Below, piece after piece: positions 15,512 to 23,067 of a DNA stretch of 37,452 nucleotides. The number at the start of each line of letters is the position of its first letter. Position 1 is the first letter of the stretch. Origin of the DNA: Candidatus Omnitrophota bacterium. GTDB lineage: Bacteria > Omnitrophota > Gorgyraeia > Duberdicusellales > 4484-171. The position numbers and the translations under genes were made by a program. Location: positions 1,586,281 to 1,623,732 of the forward strand of contig CP070807.1 of the NCBI GenBank assembly GCA_020343695.1. The letters are read 5' to 3'. The notes under the pieces are model-generated. The model saw only the letters and a program-made list of their open reading frames with translations. It was not told where the DNA came from and did not search any database.

Positions 15512-16519
15512 TTATACTAATCCGAGCGTTTGCTTCCAACCACACATTATATTCATATTCTGAACTGCTTGGCCGCTTGCCCCTTTGATAAGGTTATCAA
15601 TGCAGCCTACAATAACAATCTTCTTTTCTTTCACCGCAATTCCGATATCACAATAGTTTGTCTCCAGTGTATTTTTTAGCTGAGGGAGGTCATCAAAAAC
15701 TCTCACAAAATACGCGCCTTTATAATGTTTTTTATAGAGAGAGATGAGCGCACTGTGAGAGAATTTCCTTTTTAACGTACCATAGGCAGTAATAAGTATA
15801 CCCCTCTCTATGGGGAGAAGATGGGGGCTAAAGTGCACACTTATTTTCTTTTTCGAAATTTCTCCCAGAATGTGATTCATTTCAGGAAGATGCTGGTGCT
15901 CAAACACTTTGTATGCGCGTACGTTTTGAGCAAGATGCGCATAGTGATAGTCTAAAGAAGCGTGCCTGCCTGCACCAGTAATGCCTGATTTTGCATCGAT
16001 AACAATATCCTCTTTGTTGAGAATGCCCTCTTTTAACAAGGGAGCAAGAGAGAGTATAGAAGCTGTAGGATAACAGCCTGGATTGGCGATTAATTGTGCT
16101 CCTTCAATGTTCGATGCAAAAAATTCTGGGAGCCCATACACTGCCTCTTTTAAATTCTTTTTATCTCTGTGTTCGGTGCCATAGTAATGCTTATAGACAG
16201 ATGAGTTCTTGAAACGGTAGTCTGCAGAGAGGTCAATTACGCGTTTGCCTCCTTTTAAAAAATAGGGGGCATAGAGGAAGGAAACTCTGTGCGGCAGAGC
16301 TAAAAATACTATATCCGCAGCCGCAAGTGCCTTCTTTAAATTTAAGTTGTCACACACCAAATCGATCTTTCCTTTAAAATGAGGAAATAGCGAAGCAAAA
16401 TAGAACGGCTTCTGCACTTTCGCAGAAATATAGCTGATTGTTACTTTTGGGTGTTTCAGGAGGATGTCAATTAATTTCTCCCCCGTAAATCCCGTAGCCC
16501 CAATTACTGCTACTTTCAT
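15512..16519 (-). CDS. argC: N-acetyl-gamma-glutamyl-phosphate reductase
   Basis: 335 residues, NADPH-dependent, acting on the ArgB product. N-terminal Rossmann motif VIGATGFTGEKLI, LALPHRVS, and the catalytic cysteine in LIANPGCYPTASILSLAPL; KSGITGAGR follows. It is the first gene of the argCJBD run, with GAGGAGAGG in front of the ATG and a strong promoter about 60-90 nt upstream. Confidence 0.96.
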   Translation of the reverse strand: MKVAVIGATGFTGEKLIDILLKHPKVTISYISAKVQKPFYFASLFPHFKGKIDLVCDNLNLKKALAAADIVFLALPHRVSFLYAPYFLKGGKRVIDLSADYRFKNSSVYKHYYGTEHRDKKNLKEAVYGLPEFFASNIEGAQLIANPGCYPTASILSLAPLLKEGILNKEDIVIDAKSGITGAGRHASLDYHYAHLAQNVRAYKVFEHQHLPEMNHILGEISKKKISVHFSPHLLPIERGILITAYGTLKRKFSHSALISLYKKHYKGAYFVRVFDDLPQLKNTLETNYCDIGIAVKEKKIVIVGCIDNLIKGASGQAVQNMNIMCGWKQTLGLV

Positions 16520-16578
16520 CTCTAAAATCCTCTCCTCTTCTAGGGGGTTTCTGGCCCCGCTCCTCTATAATGATAGAT

Positions 16579-16607
16579 ATAATAAACCAAAATCCTTTCT
16601 GCGTCAA
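16579..16607 (-). promoter_or_regulatory. sigma70-type promoter of the arg operon
   Basis: TTGACG (16602-16607) and TATTAT (16579-16584) are spaced by 17 nt. The start point near 16572 gives a leader of about 50 nt before argC, too short for a T-box or large riboswitch. I see no convincing ARG box. Confidence 0.65.
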
Positions 16608-16718
16608 TATAATTTCTCTTGATAAAGAGTGGATATTATGTGTGTGCTTCAAAAGATGGGGTCTTTGGGGGCCTGCCGGCTATACAGAGGGGTGCTTTTC
16701 TCAAAAAAAGGTATCTAA

Positions 16719-18911
16719 TTACTTACTTTTTTTGAATTTCTTCCTATATGTATTGGCAACTTTTACTATCCTCTTCAATGATGTTTCCACTTCCGGCATC
16801 TTGCGCGTTTTTAAGCCACAGTCAGGATTTACCCAGACATTACGCGCGCCAAATATTTTGATGCTCTTGTTGAGTATTCGTCTTATTGTTTTTTCTTGAG
16901 CGGGGCATTGAGAGTGAATATCCCACACTCCTGGACCAATTGCTCTGTGAAATTTTACGCCTTTAAAGGCATCGAGAATTTTCGCTTGTTCTCGAGCCGT
17001 TTCAATCGTAATCACATCAAAATTCATCTTCAATATCCATTTGATGATTCCTTCAAAATCAGAATAGCACATGTGGGTATGGATTTGTGTTGTCGGAGCC
17101 AATTGAGAGGTGAGGTTGAAAGCCCTCACTGCCCATCGAAAGTATGAATCTCGCTTTTCCTTTTTTAAGGGAGCAAATTCCTTCATTGCCGGTTCATCTA
17201 TCTGAATTATTTTGATGTCCTTTTTGATGAGTTCTTTTGCTTCTTGGTTGAGAGCCCTGGCGAGTTCAAAAGCAATTTCATGCAAAGGTTCATTCCGTAA
17301 ATTGTAACTCCAGGCAAGAATAGTGATCGGTCCCGTGAAAATACCTTTCATGGGTTTGGGGGTTATGCTTTGGGCATAATATATCTCCTTTACGGTTAAG
17401 GCAGCGTCTCTTTTTATGCGAGCATAGATTATAGGAGGTCGGTATACTCTCGTTCCATATGAAATAATCCATCCATTCTCTGTAGTGAGGAAGCCATTTA
17501 ATTTTTGGGCAAAGAATTCTACCATATCAGTTCTTTCAAATTCACCATGGACCAATACATCAAGACCGATATCCTCCTCCACCCCAATAAGTTTCGTTAT
17601 CTTGTCTCTGATGAAACGGTCATAGTCGCCTATCGAAAGTCTACCTTTCCTATAAGCAAGACGCGCCTTTCTTAGTTCTTTGTCTTGAGGAAAACTCCCG
17701 ATAGTAGTAGTTGGAAAGAATGGCAGGCGTAAATTTTTCTGTTGAAGGTTTTTCCTCTTGAGAAATTCTCTCTCTTTGATAGAAAGGGTATCGAATGTCC
17801 CCGGCTGAGAGTGGACAATTGTTTTATTTACCGCTTTGCTCCATGTCGTTGCTTCATCGCCTCTTCCTGCCACCACTTCCTTCAGGAGGTGCAGTTCATA
17901 GAGCTTTTCCTTTGCAAAGCTCATTCTCCGCTTTATGTAACTTTCAGTACTGGTTTCACCCTCAAGCGTCACCGGAAGATGATAGAGAGGGCAACTGTTT
18001 GCGAGGATAATATTTGTTTCCTTAATCTTGGCTGCCTTTTTTATTGAATCAAGAAACTGGGCCTTGTGTAAGATATGTGCCCGTTGCACAGATCGACCAT
18101 CAATAATTCCGCAGATGAGTTTTTTGTCTTTAGGGAACCCTTTCTTTCTTAATATTTTTATATTTTGCTCTCCGGCGATAAAGTCGAGCCCTAACCCATA
18201 CACAGGGAGTTCATAGAGAGCGTCTAAGAAATCCACGCTCTCATAGTATGTCATAAGATTCACATTCAGTTTTGGCGTAAGCATCTTTTTATAATTTTTC
18301 ACAATGAGATCGATTTCCTTTTGAGGAAGATTAAGGCAAAAAGCTGGTTCTTCGATATGGAGAGAGTCCACATTTTGCTTTTCTAATTCTACAAATAACT
18401 CTTTGTATGCCCGACAGAGTTCGACAAACGCCTTATCGAAGTTTTCTTTTACTCTACTCAGTTTCAGAAACGTATAAGGCCCAACCAAGAAGAGAGGGTT
18501 GCCGCGGAAGGAAAAGAACGTATTGAAATAAAAAAGAGGCTTGTTCCATCTGAGGCGAAATTTTGCTTTACTGCTTACTGAAGGGACAAGGTAGTGGTAG
18601 TTGGTATTGAAGTATTTTTTTAACTCTAAAGCGTATCGTCCCCGTGCATACGCAAAGTACTCATCAAAGTTTTTGAATCGATATATTCCAAAAATTAGAG
18701 CGGTATCAAAAATGTTATCATAATAGGTGAATTCTCCCAAGGGGAATGTATCTACATGGCTCTTGTAATAAGAAATTCTTTCTTTCTCTACTTCATTCAA
18801 AAGAGAAATTAGTTCTTTTTCAGTAATCTTTTTTTCCCAGAAATCTTCGATATGCTTTTTAAATTCTTTGTTTTTCCCTAAGCGGGGAAATCCATACGCG
18901 TATGTGTGCAT
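16719..18911 (-). CDS. metE: cobalamin-independent methionine synthase
   Basis: 730 residues with both halves of MetE. The N-terminal half (about 1-330) is the degenerate duplicate; the C-terminal half begins near FPTTTIGSFPQDKELR and carries the methyltransfer site. Zinc ligands are visible in THMCYSDF and NPDCGLKTR, and GPITILAWS and IQIDEPAMKE are typical. It moves a methyl group from methyl-tetrahydrofolate polyglutamate to homocysteine without B12. AGGAGC precedes the ATG. It lies 24 nt after the membrane protein gene and probably shares its leaderless transcript. Confidence 0.96.
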   Translation of the reverse strand: MHTYAYGFPRLGKNKEFKKHIEDFWEKKITEKELISLLNEVEKERISYYKSHVDTFPLGEFTYYDNIFDTALIFGIYRFKNFDEYFAYARGRYALELKKYFNTNYHYLVPSVSSKAKFRLRWNKPLFYFNTFFSFRGNPLFLVGPYTFLKLSRVKENFDKAFVELCRAYKELFVELEKQNVDSLHIEEPAFCLNLPQKEIDLIVKNYKKMLTPKLNVNLMTYYESVDFLDALYELPVYGLGLDFIAGEQNIKILRKKGFPKDKKLICGIIDGRSVQRAHILHKAQFLDSIKKAAKIKETNIILANSCPLYHLPVTLEGETSTESYIKRRMSFAKEKLYELHLLKEVVAGRGDEATTWSKAVNKTIVHSQPGTFDTLSIKEREFLKRKNLQQKNLRLPFFPTTTIGSFPQDKELRKARLAYRKGRLSIGDYDRFIRDKITKLIGVEEDIGLDVLVHGEFERTDMVEFFAQKLNGFLTTENGWIISYGTRVYRPPIIYARIKRDAALTVKEIYYAQSITPKPMKGIFTGPITILAWSYNLRNEPLHEIAFELARALNQEAKELIKKDIKIIQIDEPAMKEFAPLKKEKRDSYFRWAVRAFNLTSQLAPTTQIHTHMCYSDFEGIIKWILKMNFDVITIETAREQAKILDAFKGVKFHRAIGPGVWDIHSQCPAQEKTIRRILNKSIKIFGARNVWVNPDCGLKTRKMPEVETSLKRIVKVANTYRKKFKKSK

Positions 18912-18935
18912 TCTTTGCTCCTAAATTGGTGATGA

Positions 18936-19430
18936 TTAGAGGGTTTCTTTGGCAAGTACCCTTCTTGCGAGAAAGTACTCATATGCTCCAAAGAGAATTC
19001 CTACATATATGAAATTTCCTATAAGCGATGTCCGAAAGAAAGGGATGGCTCGCATATAGCACTGCAGTAACCCCTCAGGTGTATGAGGGTACCAACCCAT
19101 AAGCCATACTCCGAAATTGGTAATGACAAAGAAAAGAAGGGAGGAAGAGAGAGTGTAGAGGGCTGTATTGGCAAAGGTTTTTCGTTTCCTGAGGTATGTA
19201 CCGAGAAGATAGATGAGGAGGATTGATGACCATGTGAAGATGACTGTACTATGTAGACCGATGATAAGATCAGAGAGAATATAGATACTCAGCGGTAAGA
19301 GATAACCATACTTTTTATTCCAGTATACTCCTGAGAAAAGCGCAACTGCGACCAGAGGAGAAAGGTTAGGTATGTGCGGAAGAAGGCGCGAGGATATTCC
19401 AATAATAATAAATACAATTGCCAGCCACAT
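18936..19430 (-). CDS. DUF6580-like integral membrane protein, possible transporter subunit
   Basis: 164 residues, four to five predicted membrane spans. The sequence SRLLPHIPNLSPLVAVALF near the N-terminus and VITNFGVWLMGWYPHTPEGL in the third quarter match a conserved uncharacterised membrane family I know as DUF6580. Size and topology recall substrate-binding (S) components of ECF transporters; that is inference. It is the first gene of a probable two-gene transcript with metE, so a methionine- or folate-related substrate is possible. The ATG is 8 nt from a -10 box, so the mRNA is probably leaderless. Confidence 0.65.
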   Translation of the reverse strand: MWLAIVFIIIGISSRLLPHIPNLSPLVAVALFSGVYWNKKYGYLLPLSIYILSDLIIGLHSTVIFTWSSILLIYLLGTYLRKRKTFANTALYTLSSSLLFFVITNFGVWLMGWYPHTPEGLLQCYMRAIPFFRTSLIGNFIYVGILFGAYEYFLARRVLAKETL

Positions 19431-19438
19431 GACAGTTT

Positions 19439-19466
19439 ATATTATCAAACAATTACAGGTTGTCAA
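19439..19466 (-). promoter_or_regulatory. promoter of the DUF6580-metE unit
   Basis: A perfect TTGACA (19461-19466) lies inside the last codons of suhB, 16 nt from TAATAT (19439-19444). The -10 box ends 8 nt before the ATG at 19430, leaving essentially no 5' leader. Confidence 0.6.
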
Positions 19467-20223
19467 TAACAATTTCTCTTATAGCATCGTGAATAATCCC
19501 ATTTGATGCAATGTATCCTACAGTTGTATGAGAAAGTGGTTTTCCTTTCAGGTTCGTCAGCGTACCTTGGGCCTCGGTGATGATGCATACTGCCCCAGCA
19601 AAATCCCAAGGCCGGTCATGAAATTCTACTGCGCAATCTAATTTTCCCTCAGCGATATAACTTAATGTTCGTGCCGAAGAGCCAAACATCCGTATGTTAA
19701 AAACTTCTTTTGCGAGAACTCCGAGAGTCTTGAGCATCACTTGAGGTGAGTATCGTATGCTCGAATCAAACGCAATAGAGCAATCTTTTAAGTTGGCATG
19801 TTGCGATACAGAAATTTTCTTATCATTCTTGTATGCGCCACCGGCCTCCTGGCCCACATATAATTCATCCTCTACGGGCATGTAAATAACCCCTCCCACA
19901 AATTTCTCTTTATGCACAATTCCAATCGAGACCCCGAAGAGGGCGATGTTACGAATATAATTGTGGGTTCCATCAAGAGGGTCGATAATCCATAAATATT
20001 CGCTGTTGGTGTTTTGCTTTCCCCCCTCTTCAGCGAGGATTCCGTGATGAGGAAATTGTGCTTTGATTCTTTCCACAATTATTTTTTCTGCCTCGCGATC
20101 GAGATTCGTAGCAAGATTGCGGTCGCCCTTACTCTCTATGTGGCTAATTTTTCCAAAATTGGCCAAAAGGAAATCACCGGCAGTTTTTGCCGCCGCAATT
20201 GCGGTATTGATAATATCACTCAT
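19453..20223 (-). CDS. suhB: inositol monophosphatase family protein
   Basis: 256 residues of the Mg-dependent IMPase/SuhB family. Metal and substrate residues are visible in ILAEEGG, WIIDPLDGTHNYIR and, near the C-terminus, DRPWDFAGAVCIITEAQG. The family removes phosphate from myo-inositol phosphates, and sometimes from other sugar phosphates or PAP; the preferred substrate is not evident. The start overlaps the nitroreductase stop by ATGA, so the two are translationally coupled. Confidence 0.9.
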   Translation of the reverse strand: MSDIINTAIAAAKTAGDFLLANFGKISHIESKGDRNLATNLDREAEKIIVERIKAQFPHHGILAEEGGKQNTNSEYLWIIDPLDGTHNYIRNIALFGVSIGIVHKEKFVGGVIYMPVEDELYVGQEAGGAYKNDKKISVSQHANLKDCSIAFDSSIRYSPQVMLKTLGVLAKEVFNIRMFGSSARTLSYIAEGKLDCAVEFHDRPWDFAGAVCIITEAQGTLTNLKGKPLSHTTVGYIASNGIIHDAIREIVIDNL

Positions 20224-20843
20224 TTGAGCCTCCCTAAAGGCATAAGATACAAAGGAGTTTCTGGTATGCGAAGGATTTCTTTAACCTCCTCATCAGCGAA
20301 AGCGCCTATTGCAACGGTGCCTAAGCCTAAGGCTGTTGCCTCCAAATAAACATTTTGACCTGCATGACCAATTTCTATATCGACGTATCTTCTTCCCCTT
20401 GCTCCGTAGTGAGAAGTGGTCATTTGATAATCTGCGCAGATAATAAGTATCGCAGCCGCATTCTTGATCCATGCCTGATTCAAACAAGCTCTACAGAGAG
20501 GGCTACGGATATCTTCAGTGTTGATACAGCGTAAAGAGTGGCCCTCGCAGTTGTACCTGTAGAGGCCCTTTTGTACCCCCTCTATCTGTCCCGCTACTAT
20601 ATAGATCGCTAAAGGGTAACAGGCGCCTGCGCTTGGTACGGTTAATTTCGCCCATCGATTTTTGCCGGAGCTTGCCCAGAGAGTTTGAGATACCTGCTGC
20701 AGAGTAAGTGCCCCCGGCACGTACGTTCGTATGGATTTTCTGTTATCGAGGAGTGTTTCGAGAGAAATTTTTCCTTCTTTTTTTGGGGAAGGCAATTTTA
20801 TTTCTTTCGATTCAAAAGACCCCTTAGAGTTGTAATTTTTCAT
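20220..20843 (-). CDS. SagB/ThcOx-type nitroreductase family protein
   Basis: 207 residues with an FMN-dependent nitroreductase fold. NRKSIRTYVPGALTLQQVSQTLWASSG near the N-terminus, VPSAGACYPLAIYIV, and the late HAGQNVYLEATALGLGTVAIGAF are characteristic of the SagB-like branch. In that branch, some members oxidise azolines in peptide natural products, while standalone members have unknown roles. No precursor peptide or cyclodehydratase gene is nearby, so a peptide-modifying role is not supported here. A TATAAT at 20877-20882 may be its -10 box. It is coupled to suhB by a 4-nt overlap. Confidence 0.85.
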   Translation of the reverse strand: MKNYNSKGSFESKEIKLPSPKKEGKISLETLLDNRKSIRTYVPGALTLQQVSQTLWASSGKNRWAKLTVPSAGACYPLAIYIVAGQIEGVQKGLYRYNCEGHSLRCINTEDIRSPLCRACLNQAWIKNAAAILIICADYQMTTSHYGARGRRYVDIEIGHAGQNVYLEATALGLGTVAIGAFADEEVKEILRIPETPLYLMPLGRLK

Positions 20844-20957
20844 CTCAATCCCTTCTTAAGAGTAGTGTATTGTAGAATTATATCACTGGTTATCAAAAAA
20901 TCCACAAGAAAGCTCTCTTGGTTGAAGAGACGCAATCTCTTGGGTTCACCCCTCCCT

Positions 20958-21416
20958 TTAATGTCGTCGGCGAATCCTCTTGAGGATACGTTGGGTTTCT
21001 TTTTGGACTATTTCTTCTTTCAGCTTCCGTCTCTTATCAAAAGTATGTTTACCCCGGGCTAAAGCAATTTCTATTTTGGCAATACCCTTCTCGTTAAAGT
21101 ACACCTTGAGTGGGATGAGAGTAAACCCTTTCTGTGTGACAAGCCCAAATAACCGCTTTATTTCTTTTTTGTGCAGGAGTAATTTACGTACTCTTTTTGG
21201 ATCAGGCCTGAAATAAGAGCTTTTTTCGAATTCAGGTATATGCATGTTGTAGAGAAAGACTTCCCCAGCCTCTACTCTACCGAAACTTTCCCCAATCGAA
21301 CACCCCCGAGTTCGCAAGGATTTTACCTCGTCACCTTTCAGCTCAATTCCTACCTCATAGGTTTCGATAATTTGGTAATTGTGTCGCGCTTTTCTGTTTG
21401 TGGCAGCAACTTTCAT
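20958..21416 (-). CDS. smpB: tmRNA-binding protein SmpB
   Basis: 152 residues from the ATG at 21416; an upstream in-frame start would run into the AEC gene. SmpB carries tmRNA to stalled ribosomes for trans-translation. Conserved parts: NRKARHNYQIIETYEVGIELKGDEVKSLR, LYNMHIPEFEKSSYF, RKLLLHKKEIKRLFG, and the basic C-terminal tail after RGKHTFDKRRKLKEE that enters the decoding centre. The tmRNA gene itself is not seen in this window. The gene starts 4 nt after the AEC transporter gene. Confidence 0.95.
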   Translation of the reverse strand: MKVAATNRKARHNYQIIETYEVGIELKGDEVKSLRTRGCSIGESFGRVEAGEVFLYNMHIPEFEKSSYFRPDPKRVRKLLLHKKEIKRLFGLVTQKGFTLIPLKVYFNEKGIAKIEIALARGKHTFDKRRKLKEEIVQKETQRILKRIRRRH

Positions 21417-21420
21417 AGAA

Positions 21421-22368
21421 TTATAATGAGTAACCGGATATCTTCGAAAACAATTCAATCCACAGGGGAATCGTACACATACCTACTATATGAGTGAAGA
21501 ACACCCCTTGAGAGATAAATTCTGTTTGACGTCTGTGCCAGTGTGCAATAATGGGTAGAGACATTGCTGACGGCATAGAAGCCTCAATGATGAGAAAGAG
21601 CCCCAAGAGAGAATATATTTTAAAGTTTACGATCACCAAGAGCGCAAGAGCTGGTACGATGACTAATTTTAAAAGACTGATACCCAAAAGAATCCTTAAG
21701 CGTTCATAGATATTTTTCAGTGAATCCTTTGCCAGCCAACCCCCTAATATTATCACCGAGAGTACAAAACTTGTTTCTCCGACCATTCTTACTGGAGCAA
21801 GAATAAATGTTGGGATGAATCGCGCACATTTTAGATACACCAGGAGCAGTGAAATGATTATGCTTATTACCGGCGGGGTAAGCAGAGTGTTCATTTTAAA
21901 TTTATCCTCTCTATGCCTGAAGATGAGGAAGCTGCCTATTGACCACATGAGAATGTTAAACCCAAGAATATAGAAGAACACATAGAGAAGGAAAGTATCC
22001 TTTTGAGGGAAGGGAAGTAAAAAAAATGCTATGTTCATGGGCAAATAACCACAGTTCTGAAAGCTCACTAAACTTATAAATTCTCTCCGTAAGGCTGGTC
22101 GTACCAAAAAACAGCTGCCTCCCGAAAGAATAACCCCTAAGGCAAAGAATAGAAAACTTAGGACAACAAATACCCAGAAGTGCGGCTTAAGTGCAGGATT
22201 GAAGCCTTCGACAATGCGGGAGAATATTAACGATGGTACGGTGAAATTTACAACAAAGAAAGTGAGAAATTGTAACGTCGCCTCCTTAATAATTTTCTTT
22301 CGAAAGAGATAGAATCCTAATGCAGCGATTAACGATAGCTTTACGATTGTGCTCACCATTTCTGTCAT
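21421..22368 (-). CDS. AEC-family (auxin efflux carrier-like) transporter
   Basis: About 315 residues with roughly ten membrane spans. The pattern FTVPSLIFSRI in an early helix, FQNCGYLPMNIAF mid-protein and EASMPSAMSLPIIA near the end is typical of the AEC family of secondary carriers for organic acids or similar solutes. The substrate is unknown. I start at the ATG at 22368 because a promoter (22376-22404) lies just in front of it; longer in-frame starts would read through the -10 box. Confidence 0.82.
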   Translation of the reverse strand: MTEMVSTIVKLSLIAALGFYLFRKKIIKEATLQFLTFFVVNFTVPSLIFSRIVEGFNPALKPHFWVFVVLSFLFFALGVILSGGSCFLVRPALRREFISLVSFQNCGYLPMNIAFFLLPFPQKDTFLLYVFFYILGFNILMWSIGSFLIFRHREDKFKMNTLLTPPVISIIISLLLVYLKCARFIPTFILAPVRMVGETSFVLSVIILGGWLAKDSLKNIYERLRILLGISLLKLVIVPALALLVIVNFKIYSLLGLFLIIEASMPSAMSLPIIAHWHRRQTEFISQGVFFTHIVGMCTIPLWIELFSKISGYSL

Positions 22369-22375
22369 GGATAAA

Positions 22376-22404
22376 ATTATAACACACCCGATGTGGTTGA
22401 CCAA
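22376..22404 (-). promoter_or_regulatory. promoter of the AEC transporter gene
   Basis: TTGGTC (22399-22404) and TATAAT (22376-22381) are 17 nt apart. From the -10 box to the ATG the sequence TATAATTTTATCCATG is identical to that of pyrE at 25450-25465. Seven nt separate -10 and ATG, implying a leaderless mRNA. Confidence 0.6.
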
Positions 22405-22469
22405 GATAATAAAAGTAGTTCCTGAACAGGCATTTTTTTGATATAATCCCTATCGAATCTACTATATTT

Positions 22470-22553
22470 GCCCTCGTGGCGGAATTGGCAGACGCGCTAG
22501 CTTCAGGAGCTAGTTCCTGCAAGGGAGTGGAGGTTCAAATCCTCTCGAGGGCA
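22470..22553 (+). tRNA. tRNA-Leu (CAG anticodon)
   Basis: Class II tRNA of 84 nt: acceptor GCCCTCG with CGAGGGC, anticodon stem CTAGC/GCTAG with loop TTCAGGA (anticodon CAG), a long variable arm, T loop TTCAAAT and discriminator A. CCA is not encoded. A TATAAT at 22442-22447 is a likely -10 box, though its -35 is weak. Confidence 0.95.
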
Positions 22554-22565
22554 AGTTTTAATCTG

Positions 22566-22613
22566 GGATGCTGTAGGTAGAAACCCGTGAGAGCTCAACC
22601 CTCTCCTCCGGCA
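22566..22613 (+). pseudogene. 3' remnant of a class II tRNA, probably tRNA-Leu
   Basis: The 3' part of a tRNA without its 5' half. T stem GAGAG/CTCTC (22589-22593, 22601-22605) encloses a 7-nt loop CTCAACC, one base off canonical. It is followed by a 7-nt acceptor strand CTCCGGC and discriminator A at 22613. The preceding bases look like a long variable arm. A matching GCCGGAG 5' acceptor strand is absent upstream; 12 nt away is the intact tRNA-Leu(CAG). The CTCCGGCA end is common in other Leu isoacceptors. Confidence 0.55.
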
Positions 22614-22756
22614 TGGTTTTTATAGCGTATATTTCTTCATCGGTAATTCTTCAGGGTTGACCACAACGCGATCCCTGTTCTCTTCTTTGATATTCTTCAG
22701 GGTGACAGCGAGGCGATTTAGACTTCTTTGGTTCTCTTATGAGCCGAAGCGTCAAG

Positions 22757-22771
22757 AGGGACAGAGTCCCT
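22757..22771 (+). repeat. hairpin of the tRNA-upstream repeat element, copy 2
   Basis: Six-base-pair stem AGGGAC-AGA-GTCCCT followed by ATGAAG. Compared with 7545-7559, one stem pair has changed from G-C to A-T on both sides, so pairing is kept. Confidence 0.65.
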
Positions 22772-22826
22772 ATGAAGCGGCATATGAAGAACCCTTGAAA
22801 CCAAACAGATGGCTATCCAGAGATGC

Positions 22827-22843
22827 GTCAGCCGGAGGCTGAC
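22827..22843 (+). repeat. perfect 7-bp hairpin between tRNA-Leu and tRNA-Ser
   Basis: GTCAGCC-GGA-GGCTGAC, a perfect stem with a purine triloop like the hairpin 60 nt upstream. No T-tract follows, so a classical terminator is unlikely. Confidence 0.7.
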
Positions 22844-22914
22844 TCAAGAGCTTTGACGTAACGATTTCGCGAAATACATTGGGAACGAAGAAACGAACGA
22901 AGTGAGATGCCGCA

Positions 22915-23003
22915 GGAGAGGTGTCCGAGTCTGGTTTAAGGAGCTGGTTTCGAAAACCAGTGTGGGTTTATACTCACCGGGGGTTCAAATCCCTCCCTCT
23001 CCG
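22915..23003 (+). tRNA. tRNA-Ser (CGA anticodon)
   Basis: Class II tRNA of 89 nt: acceptor GGAGAGG with CCTCTCC, anticodon stem CTGGT/ACCAG with loop TTCGAAA (anticodon CGA), a long variable arm, T arm GGGGG-TTCAAAT-CCCTC and discriminator G. CCA is not encoded. Confidence 0.95.
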
Positions 23004-23067
23004 CGTTTTTTGTTATTTGTAAAGTGAGGGGGAGATAATCATTCGCTCATATAACTTTACAGGGTAA

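Larger units (their letters stand above)
22614..22914 (+). repeat. tRNA-upstream repeat element, copy 2
   Basis: No gene is seen in these 300 bases between the tRNA remnant and tRNA-Ser. Short blocks match, in the same order, the minus-strand region 7630-7511 before tRNA-Gly: GGGTTGACC, then TCTTCTTTGATA, then the hairpin with CCCTATGA, then a CGAAC-AA-TGAG-AT block right before the tRNA. There are also a direct repeat of ATTCTTCAGGGT (near 22645 and 22697) and a 12-nt palindrome ATTTCGCGAAAT at 22864-22875. Confidence 0.5.

Noticed and set aside
16620-16718. SAM riboswitch or terminator near metE and argC
   Set aside because: The GC-rich runs do not form a convincing stem, and the region is downstream of metE and upstream of the arg promoter, so a SAM leader would be misplaced.
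20220-20843. Azoline-type peptide natural product cluster suggested by the SagB-like nitroreductase
   Set aside because: No YcaO cyclodehydratase, precursor peptide or transporter nearby; its partner is suhB.
21417-21425. TATAAT just before smpB as a promoter
   Set aside because: Only 3 nt would separate it from the ATG and it is made of the AEC gene's last codons (Leu-stop); smpB is more likely cotranscribed.
22657-22842. 61-codon plus-strand frame between tRNA-Leu and tRNA-Ser
   Set aside because: It covers the hairpin repeat element. Its similarity to the false frame over tRNA-Gly comes from the shared DNA repeat, not from protein conservation.
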